A DNA stretch of 5,527 bases from a bacterium HR27 (lineage in GTDB: Bacteria; Chloroflexota; Chloroflexia; Thermomicrobiales; Thermomicrobiaceae): positions 1 to 5,527 of the forward strand of contig BEID01000123.1 of assembly GCA_002898975.1 (NCBI GenBank), read 5' to 3'. This document shows positions 1 to 5,527 of this stretch, piece after piece (position 1 is the first letter of the stretch; each line of letters begins with the position of its first letter). The notes under the pieces are model-generated. The model saw nothing but the letters and a program-made list of their open reading frames with translations, was not told the DNA's origin and made no database searches. The translations under genes were made by a program, and so were the position numbers.

Positions 1-398
1 GACCGTTGCGTGGCGTGATGCACTGCTTCACCGGGGACAGCGCGCTGGCACATCTATTCCTCGAACTGGGCCTGCACCTAGGTATCGGTGGCGTCGTCAC
101 CTATCGCAATGCCCAAGCGCTCCGTGAAGCCGTACGGGATATGCCGCTTGAGCGCATGCTGCTCGAGACCGATGCGCCCTACTTGGCACCCGTACCGCAC
201 CGCGGCAAACGCAACGAACCCGCATTCCTCCGGTTCGTGTTGGCAACGGTAGCGCAATTACGCGGAACCTCCGAACAAGAGGTTGCCTGCCGCACGACTA
301 GAAATGCTCGGCAGCTGTTCCGCATCAGCACTGTCACGCTGCTCGACACCAAAGAGCTGGACAACACTGCGTCATCGATCGGAGAGTCGGACCGATGA
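1..398 (+). CDS. tatD: TatD-family metal-dependent hydrolase (DNase), C-terminal part; 5' end outside window
   Basis: TatD/YcfH-type enzymes are cytoplasmic TIM-barrel hydrolases of the amidohydrolase superfamily that use divalent metals to cleave nucleic acids, with reported DNase or 3'-5' exonuclease activity. About 131 residues are visible, reading in frame from position 3, so the natural start lies upstream; the apparent start near position 6 is internal. Seen directly: the HCFTG motif (His codon 21-23, a metal ligand in the family), a GIGGVVTYRNA segment, then LLETDAPYLAP (catalytic/metal Asp codon 171-173) followed by the family hallmark RGKRNEP and a NARQLF C-terminal helix. About 25 residues beyond NARQLF form a non-conserved tail. 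The stop overlaps the next start as ATGA, implying translational coupling to the pyrophosphatase gene. Family assignment is secure; the exact substrate is not readable from sequence. Paralogues of this family share these motifs, so tatD is used in the broad sense. Confidence 0.93.
   Translation, partial: PLRGVMHCFTGDSALAHLFLELGLHLGIGGVVTYRNAQALREAVRDMPLERMLLETDAPYLAPVPHRGKRNEPAFLRFVLATVAQLRGTSEQEVACRTTRNARQLFRISTVTLLDTKELDNTASSIGESDR
381..386 (+). promoter_or_regulatory. Ribosome binding site for the RdgB gene
   Basis: GGAGAG lies 8 nt upstream of the ATG at 395, inside the end of the tatD coding sequence. It is a good match to the anti-Shine-Dalgarno complement at ideal spacing, and it supports the start at 395 despite the 4-bp overlap with tatD. 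Confidence 0.7.
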
Positions 399-1057
399 CC
401 AAGCCCAGGGTCGTTCTAGCTACAGCGAATCCCGGTAAACTACGCGAATTCCGCTCCTTGCTTCCTACGTGCATCGACCTCGTCTCGGCAACTGAACTCG
501 GTGTCGATCTTCCACCAGAGACTGGCAACACGTTCGCAGAAAATGCCTTGCTAAAGGCCCGGGCCGTCACTCGCGTGACCGGATTGATCGCCCTCGCTGA
601 TGACTCGGGACTCGAAGTCGATGCCCTCGGCGGGCGTCCCGGTGTGCACTCCGCGCGTTTTGCTGGGGAGAACGCGACCGACGCGCAGAACATCGCGCTC
701 CTCCTGGAACAGTTGCGCGGTGTTCCGCCGGAACGACGCACAGCTCGCTTCCGGGCTGTGATCGCGTTCGTCGCACCGGACGGCCGGGAAGCACTCGCCG
801 AAGGTACCGTCGAAGGCACGATCGTCGAAACGCCACGCGGAGAGCACGGTTTCGGTTATGACCCGGTCTTCCTTCCGCTGTCGGAACAACGAACCTTCGC
901 CGAAATGACTCTCGAAGAAAAGAATCGGCTCAGTCATCGTGCCCGCGCACTCGAGCGTGCCGTTGCCATACTGCGGGAATGGCTCGGGTGCGCTGTCGAG
1001 GACGAATCGCGAACACAATCCGAGAAGTCCTCATCGGGACGACGAGCACATGGCTGA
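395..1057 (+). CDS. rdgB: RdgB/HAM1-family XTP/dITP pyrophosphatase (non-canonical purine NTP pyrophosphatase)
   Basis: This enzyme hydrolyses dITP, ITP and XTP to the monophosphate and pyrophosphate, keeping deaminated purines out of DNA and RNA; it is a cytoplasmic homodimer needing Mg2+. The 220-residue product shows the family motifs in order: TANPGK (10-15, phosphate binding), ETGNTFAENA (42-51), ADDSGLEVDALGGRPG (68-83; Asp70 aligns with the proposed catalytic Asp69 of E. coli RdgB), SARFAG (86-91), GFGYDPVF (152-159, base recognition) and EKNRLSHRARAL (175-186). It is about 20 residues longer than typical members because of a hydrophilic, charged C-terminal tail after residue 198. The start is supported by a GGAGAG ribosome binding site and by the ATGA overlap with tatD. 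The end overlaps the following Mur-ligase-like gene by 8 bp. I see no missing key residue, so it should be active. Confidence 0.97.
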   Translation: MTKPRVVLATANPGKLREFRSLLPTCIDLVSATELGVDLPPETGNTFAENALLKARAVTRVTGLIALADDSGLEVDALGGRPGVHSARFAGENATDAQNIALLLEQLRGVPPERRTARFRAVIAFVAPDGREALAEGTVEGTIVETPRGEHGFGYDPVFLPLSEQRTFAEMTLEEKNRLSHRARALERAVAILREWLGCAVEDESRTQSEKSSSGRRAHG

Positions 1058-2342
1058 ACGAGCATTCACAGCAGACATGATGCCAACTCCGCAGCCGCTT
1101 CCGCTGGTGGCGATCACTGGTACGCGTGGAAAGTCGACGACCGCATGGCTCCTCTACAAAATGCTGCGGGCACGCTCGCTGTCGAGTGCCCTCTGGAGCA
1201 GCAGTGGCGTGTACGTCAATGACCATCGCTTGCCAGGGGAACTGCAGCCGTGGAGCACTGTCGTCCGGGCACTCGCTGCGGGGGAATTGGACGCTGCCAT
1301 CCAGGAACTGGAGGCCCCGGTTGTCGCATCGGTCGGTCTCCCGGAAGGCGTGTATGCACTAGGAGCCATCACGACGGTGTGCGGCAACGACGAAACGTGC
1401 CTGGCTGCTGCCGAGAGCCGCTATGCGAAGCGGGCGCAGGAGATCGTTGCACGCGCTGTGCATCCAGACGGCGTTCTCGTTCTGAACGCGGATGATCAGG
1501 CCGTCCTCGAACTGGCTGACCGTTATCGCAGTACGAGCATTCTCTTCGCACTCCATCCGGACAACCCAGCACTGCGACGTTCGCGAACCGCAGGCCTTCC
1601 AGCACTGTGGTGCCAGGACGGGCTCCTCGTTGCCAATCAGCCACTCCTTCGGCTCTCGGCCAGCCGCTCGTCCCTCTCCTCCGTCTGGCACCGCCCGAGT
1701 GCCGACCGCCGGCTGGACGAACTTCCAGATGCCTCTGCATCGTCTGGGTCGGACGACATCGTGATCACCGACGTTCGACAGGCACCCTGCACGCTCAATG
1801 GTGCACTGACGTTTCAAATCCAGAACATCATGTGCGCGAGCGCCCTGGCACTGGCTCTGGGCATACCCGTGACCACGATCGACGCGGTCGTCCGCACCTT
1901 CCTTCCGGATACGCACGCCCTTCCTGGTTCGTGCAACATCCTCACGGTACGCGGGCAGCATGTCCTCGTCGATGGAGCCCGCTACCCCTGGTCGCTCCGC
2001 TCACTCATTCGGGGCATTCGGCACCGCGGTCCTCGCCGCACGTTCGTTCTGACCCATACCTTCCCGTGGCTCGAAGAACTGGAATTCCAGGAAGTCGGCC
2101 GGCTGTTGGGTCGCCTCAACGGGTTGATCGTCCTGACCGAGCCGATTCCCGACGAGCGCTTCCGCATCTTCCAAGAAGGCGTCGTCCAAAATCCGTACCC
2201 GCCGATCCTGGTCACGCAACCGGACCTCGAGCGAGCGCTGCACTACGTTTTCTCGCTCACGCAGACCGGAGATCTGTGCCTGGTACTTGCCGCCGAACCG
2301 GAGCGTACGATCGAACTGCTGGAACGCTTCGCCTCAGTCTAG
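1050..2342 (+). CDS. Stand-alone Mur-ligase-fold protein related to the cyanophycin synthetase C-terminal half; active-site motifs partly degenerate
   Basis: Mur ligases join an amino acid or peptide to a carboxylate via an acyl phosphate, using ATP. The 430-residue product has a perfect P-loop, ITGTRGKSTTAWLLYKML (GTRGKST at 24-30). It then follows the layout of the CphA C-terminal half: a GVYVNDHRLPGE segment (53-64), DAAIQELE (81-88), VLVLNADD (142-149), a QIQNIMCASALALALGI helix (256-272), LPGSCNILTVRGQHVLVDGARYP (from 291) and a GDLCLVLA strand (407-414) in the C-terminal domain. Departures from the CphA/Mur consensus: ETARGG reads ELEAPV, the DH of the D-H-L-G motif reads GNDET, PGR reads PGS (291-294) and DYAHNP reads DGARYP (308-313). 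A Ser/Asp/Arg-rich stretch (205-236) replaces part of the central domain. There is no ATP-grasp half, no signal peptide and no membrane segment. Start: ATG 1050 overlaps the rdgB stop and has only a weak ribosome binding site; ATG 1077 is an alternative. Substrate unknown; it may be a divergent ligase, an ATP-binding regulator or a pseudoenzyme. CapB/PgsB-type and MurE-like proteins are less good matches by eye. Confidence 0.8.
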   Translation: MAERAFTADMMPTPQPLPLVAITGTRGKSTTAWLLYKMLRARSLSSALWSSSGVYVNDHRLPGELQPWSTVVRALAAGELDAAIQELEAPVVASVGLPEGVYALGAITTVCGNDETCLAAAESRYAKRAQEIVARAVHPDGVLVLNADDQAVLELADRYRSTSILFALHPDNPALRRSRTAGLPALWCQDGLLVANQPLLRLSASRSSLSSVWHRPSADRRLDELPDASASSGSDDIVITDVRQAPCTLNGALTFQIQNIMCASALALALGIPVTTIDAVVRTFLPDTHALPGSCNILTVRGQHVLVDGARYPWSLRSLIRGIRHRGPRRTFVLTHTFPWLEELEFQEVGRLLGRLNGLIVLTEPIPDERFRIFQEGVVQNPYPPILVTQPDLERALHYVFSLTQTGDLCLVLAAEPERTIELLERFASV

Positions 2343-2345
2343 CCA

Positions 2346-5300
2346 TCACGCAGCGTCCAGTAACGTCTCCAGCCGGTGCTCTTCGACCCACACGGCTCCT
2401 TTCCCGGCAAGGATCGAGGTCACCACGCGGACAAAATCCTCGCACCAATCGACATGCAGCCTGGCCCGCAGCACAATTTCACGGTCACCCACTGGGAGGT
2501 GCAACACGACTTCGTCGTCACCGGGAAACTGGCTGAACAATTCACGCAGCGCGTGCATCTGCTCGATATCGTCGTCAACGTTGTCCGAAACCGGTAACCG
2601 GACATGAACCACCCGTGACGAACGTGTCAATTCGCGCAGTAACTCCCGCGGGTCGGCGATCGCTTGCGCGACGAGCTGGAGTTCCTCGTTCCGCTCTTCC
2701 ACCCGAGCCTGGACGACCAGGACTGCCTCCTCGGTGATCGAATCCCGCACCGACTCGTACAGATCCGGGAACACCACGATTTCAATGCTTCCAGAGCGAT
2801 CCTCGACCTGGAGAACAGCCATCACCCGTCCAGTCCGCGTGGTGAGTTTCCGAAAGCCGCTCACCAGCACGAGCAGTTCGACCGTTTGTCCTATCGATTC
2901 CTCATCGAGTTCTGCGATCTGAACGAAGCCGCGGTGACGGACCAGCGGCATGTACTCATCCAGCGGATGAGCGCTGAGATACACACCGAGCAGTTCACGC
3001 TCCCAGGCTAGCAGCGTTCGCTGGCGAATGTCCGGCGGCTCGATGTCCGGGCGAGCGAACTGCAACGGAGCTGCCTGTTCCGCCCCGGCAGCGGAGAAGA
3101 GATCCATTTGCCCACGCTTCAGCGCCTTTTGGCGCGCTTGCGCTGCTTGGATCGCCTGATCGAGCTGGGCGAGCAGGATCTTGCGGTCGCCGAGACAATC
3201 CAGTGCCCCGCACTTGATCAGACTTTCCACCGCTCGCCGGTTGACCAGACTCCAGTCGACGGCTTCGCAGAAATGCTCGAAACTCCGGAAGCACTGCCCC
3301 GGCTGCTGGGCCCGCGCAGCGAGGATCGCTTCGATCGCTGCCTCACCAACATGCTTCACCATCGCCAACCCGAACCGGATGGCACGACGACCATCCTCGA
3401 GGGTCTCGACCGTAAATGTCGCTTCGCTCCGATTGATATCCGGCGGAAGAACCGGGATACCGAGCTTCTGACACTCGGCGAGCGCCGCAGCAATCCGCTT
3501 GACCGTGCCCGATGGATGGCTCGGTGCGTTCCGCAAGATGGCAGTCATGTACTCGACCGGATAGGTTGCCTTCAAGTAAGCGGTCTGATAGGACACGACC
3601 GCATAACAGGTCGCGTGCGCCTTGTTGAAGGCATAGCCCGCGAACGGTTCGATCAAATTGAAGATGCGCTCCGCATCCTCTTCGCTATACCCGTTCGCCT
3701 TTGCACCCGCGATGAATCGTTCACGCTCGGCGCGCATCTTTTCGGGGATCTTCTTCCCCATCGCCTTCCGCATGATGTCAGCTTCACCGAGCGTGTAGCC
3801 GGCAAATTTCCGTGCGATGAGCAACACCTGATCCTGATACACGATCACGCCATAGGTCTCGTCCAGAATCTCGGCGAGGTCAGGATGCGGGTAGCGAATC
3901 GGCTCCAGGCCGTGCTTTGCCCGACAGTATGTGGGGATATGTTGCATCGGGCCTGGCCGATACAGGGCGACCATCGCCGCCAGCTCCGCAACCGACGCCG
4001 GTCGCAGCTCGCGGATGTACCGCCGCATCCCGGCACTCTCGAGCTGGAACACGCCGAAGGTCTGTCCCTCGGCGAGCAAGGCGAACGTCTTGGGGTCGTC
4101 CATCGGGATCTGCTTGAGGTCGATCTCGATGCCCCGCGTCTCCCGGATCAGCTCGACCGCGTTCGCCAGGATCGTCAAGTTGGCCAACCCGAGGAAGTCC
4201 ATCTTGAGGAGACCGATTTCCGCGACCGTCTCCATCGGGAACTGCGTCGTCGGCAGCGCCCCCTCTTCCGCCCGCGCCGGCCGCTGCAGCGGAACGTGCT
4301 CGACGAGCGGCGAAGCGGAAATCACCACGCCTGCCGCGTGCGTTCCGGCGTGGCGCGCGATCCCCTCGAGCTTGCGGGCATTGTCGATCAACTCGCGTGA
4401 CCGAGGATCGTTCTCGTAGAGTTGACGCAGTTCCGGACTCTCCTCCAGCGCCCGCTCGAGCGTCATATTGACGCCGTTCGGGATCAGTCGAGCGATCCGG
4501 TCGACCTCGGCATGCGGCCAGCCCATAGCCCGACCGACGTCACGGATCGCCGCCTTCGCACCCATGGTCCCAAATGTGATGATCTGTGCCACGTGCTCGG
4601 CACCGTACTTCCGGGCCACGTACTCGATGACCTCGTGGCGCCGGTCGTCAGCGAAGTCCATGTCGATGTCGGGCATCTCTCGGCGTTCCGGATTCAGGAA
4701 GCGCTCGAAAACGAGCCGGTTGGCCAGCGGATCGACATCGGTGATGCCGAGCGCGTACAAGACGATGCTCGCTGCCGCGCTGCCGCGTACGCCGTACAGA
4801 ATCCCACGCTGTTTGGCGAACTCAGCGAAATCGCGCACGATCAGCATGTAGCTGGAAAAGCCGGTCTCCCGAATGACCTCGAGCTCGTATTCGAGCCGTC
4901 GGCGAATCTCCTCCGTGATCACCGGATACCGTCGCTGGATACCTTCCCAACATAGCTTCGCCAGGTATTCGTCGGCCGTCATCCCCTCGGGTATACCTGG
5001 ATCAGGCAAGTGAAGCCGACCGAACTCCAGCTCGACTTGACAGCGCTCGGCGATGCGCACCGTATTCAGGAGCGCCTCCGGCACTTCATCGCCGAAGAGC
5101 TGCCACATCTCTTCCGCGCTCTTGAAGTACAGCTGATCCGATTGGACACGCATCCGCTTCGGATCGTGCAACGTCGAGTTGGTCTGAATGCAGATCAGTA
5201 GGTCCTGGATGCTGGCATCCGCCTGATCGAGATAGTGCACGTCATTGGTCACGACGAGAGGCAGACCGAGCTCGCGCGCAAGACGCACCAGTTCTGCGTT

Positions 5301-5527
5301 GACCCGCCGCTGCTCGGGAAGACCATGGTCCTGCAATTCGACATAGAAACGCTCAGGACCGAAGATGTCCCGCAAGCGGACCGCCCACTCGCATGCCGTC
5401 TCACGATCACCTTCCAAGAGCGGCTGGGCGAGCGGCCCCCCTAAGCATGCTGACGTCGCGATCAAGCCCTCGGCGTGTTCCGCCAGCATTGCCAGGTCGA
5501 TGCGGGGCTTGTAATAGAAGCCCTCCA
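2346..5527 (-). CDS. dnaE: DNA polymerase III subunit alpha (DnaE), N-terminus outside window
   Basis: This is the catalytic subunit of the replicative DNA polymerase III holoenzyme. The reading frame is open to the window edge; 1,059 residues are visible and roughly 115-120 N-terminal residues are missing by comparison with Thermus DnaE. The ATG at 5487-5489 is internal: preceding codons read EGFYYKPRIDLA, a conserved PHP segment. Counting from that Met as residue 1: PHP domain to about 110, with SACLGG (Cys15) and TNDVHY (Asp83, His85) metal ligands; palm/fingers with PDIDMDF (273-279; catalytic Asp276 and Asp278, codons 4662-4664 and 4656-4658), HVAQIITFGTM, LLKMDFLGL (third catalytic Asp431, codon 4197-4199), LYRPGPM (509-515), IVYQDQV (549-555) and MGKKIPEKM (577-585); FAGYAFNKAHA (616-626); helix-hairpin-helix region with LPPDINRSEATF (681-692); clamp-binding motif QMDLF (794-798); OB fold (about 869-945); C-terminal domain to 1047. 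No frameshift or intein is seen. One conserved glycine-rich motif (231-241) is divergent. It converges on the Mur-like gene with a 3-bp gap; its promoter is outside the window. Confidence 0.98.
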   Translation of the reverse strand, partial: EGFYYKPRIDLAMLAEHAEGLIATSACLGGPLAQPLLEGDRETACEWAVRLRDIFGPERFYVELQDHGLPEQRRVNAELVRLARELGLPLVVTNDVHYLDQADASIQDLLICIQTNSTLHDPKRMRVQSDQLYFKSAEEMWQLFGDEVPEALLNTVRIAERCQVELEFGRLHLPDPGIPEGMTADEYLAKLCWEGIQRRYPVITEEIRRRLEYELEVIRETGFSSYMLIVRDFAEFAKQRGILYGVRGSAAASIVLYALGITDVDPLANRLVFERFLNPERREMPDIDMDFADDRRHEVIEYVARKYGAEHVAQIITFGTMGAKAAIRDVGRAMGWPHAEVDRIARLIPNGVNMTLERALEESPELRQLYENDPRSRELIDNARKLEGIARHAGTHAAGVVISASPLVEHVPLQRPARAEEGALPTTQFPMETVAEIGLLKMDFLGLANLTILANAVELIRETRGIEIDLKQIPMDDPKTFALLAEGQTFGVFQLESAGMRRYIRELRPASVAELAAMVALYRPGPMQHIPTYCRAKHGLEPIRYPHPDLAEILDETYGVIVYQDQVLLIARKFAGYTLGEADIMRKAMGKKIPEKMRAERERFIAGAKANGYSEEDAERIFNLIEPFAGYAFNKAHATCYAVVSYQTAYLKATYPVEYMTAILRNAPSHPSGTVKRIAAALAECQKLGIPVLPPDINRSEATFTVETLEDGRRAIRFGLAMVKHVGEAAIEAILAARAQQPGQCFRSFEHFCEAVDWSLVNRRAVESLIKCGALDCLGDRKILLAQLDQAIQAAQARQKALKRGQMDLFSAAGAEQAAPLQFARPDIEPPDIRQRTLLAWERELLGVYLSAHPLDEYMPLVRHRGFVQIAELDEESIGQTVELLVLVSGFRKLTTRTGRVMAVLQVEDRSGSIEIVVFPDLYESVRDSITEEAVLVVQARVEERNEELQLVAQAIADPRELLRELTRSSRVVHVRLPVSDNVDDDIEQMHALRELFSQFPGDDEVVLHLPVGDREIVLRARLHVDWCEDFVRVVTSILAGKGAVWVEEHRLETLLDAA
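3096..3110 (-). other. Predicted beta sliding-clamp-binding pentapeptide in DnaE (QMDLF)
   Basis: These codons read Gln-Met-Asp-Leu-Phe, close to the bacterial clamp-binding consensus QL(S/D)LF. The position is right: it lies between the helix-hairpin-helix region and the conserved WERELLGVYLSAHPL segment, exactly where E. coli DnaE has its internal clamp motif QADMF before ERETLGLYLTGHPI. It should tether the polymerase to DnaN for processive synthesis. The match is closer to consensus than the E. coli motif. Function is inferred from position and sequence. Confidence 0.85.

Noticed and set aside
939..1049. Upstream in-frame ATG (939) as the start of the Mur-like protein
   Set aside because: It would overlap rdgB by about 119 bp and add 37 residues that are only an out-of-frame reading of conserved RdgB sequence. 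ATG 1050 fits the overlap pattern of this operon.
1359..1961. A 200-codon - strand frame inside the Mur-like gene
   Set aside because: It is antisense to a sequence with clear Mur-ligase homology and has no motif of its own.
2240..2420. Possible bidirectional terminator between the convergent genes
   Set aside because: No convincing inverted repeat with an adjacent T-tract was found by eye on either strand.
1607..2536. A 309-codon + strand frame overlapping the Mur-like gene and the dnaE 3' end
   Set aside because: The product is Pro/Arg/Ser-rich and low in complexity, and it crosses the stops of two real genes. It is a frame-shifted shadow of the Mur-like gene.
3108..4400. A 430-codon open frame on the + strand opposite dnaE
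   Set aside because: It lies wholly antisense to conserved DnaE polymerase core codons, is rich in Arg, Leu and Asp without any recognisable motif, and is expected from GC-rich codon bias leaving the opposite frame open.
4422..4955. A 177-codon + strand frame opposite dnaE
   Set aside because: It is antisense to the catalytic PDIDMDF region of DnaE, and its composition reflects the complementary codons.
5487..5489. ATG as the natural start of dnaE
   Set aside because: The frame continues to the window edge with conserved PHP residues (EGFYYKPRID), so this Met is internal.

Overview
The window is densely coding, GC-rich bacterial chromosome carrying housekeeping genes only. I see no mobile element, CRISPR array, RNA gene or long repeat. 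Two blocks face each other tail to tail. On the + strand, a three-gene run holds the 3' end of a TatD-family metal-dependent hydrolase (1-398), an RdgB/HAM1 inosine/xanthosine triphosphate pyrophosphatase (395-1057) and an unusual stand-alone Mur-ligase-fold protein (1050-2342). On the - strand, the large catalytic subunit of DNA polymerase III, DnaE, runs from its stop at 2346 to beyond the right edge at 5527.

The + strand genes overlap by 4 bp (ATGA) and 8 bp (ATGGCTGA), so they are very probably one transcript with coupled translation. TatD (nucleic acid processing/repair) and RdgB (removal of deaminated purine nucleotides) form a plausible nucleic-acid quality-control pair. The third gene resembles the C-terminal Mur ligase half of cyanophycin synthetases. 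It keeps a perfect ATP P-loop but has lost several residues expected in a working ligase. It is the least ordinary gene here. Only 3 bp separate its stop from the dnaE stop, and no terminator hairpin is evident there.

DnaE looks intact over the visible 1,059 residues. It shows the C-terminal part of a PHP domain that keeps its visible metal ligands, the three catalytic aspartates, a textbook internal beta-clamp-binding motif (QMDLF), an OB fold and a C-terminal domain. One normally very conserved glycine-rich motif reads GVRGSAAAS instead of GPGRGSAAGS.

Organism: the GC-rich codon use, the Thermus-like DnaE with a PHP site that appears intact, and the divergent DnaE motif suggest a deep-branching bacterium. 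A member of Chloroflexota (for example Thermomicrobia) is my guess, held with low confidence because no taxonomic marker can be searched here. I did not find a convincing new multi-gene system. The best candidate for novelty is the degenerate Mur-ligase-like protein and its coupling to rdgB.
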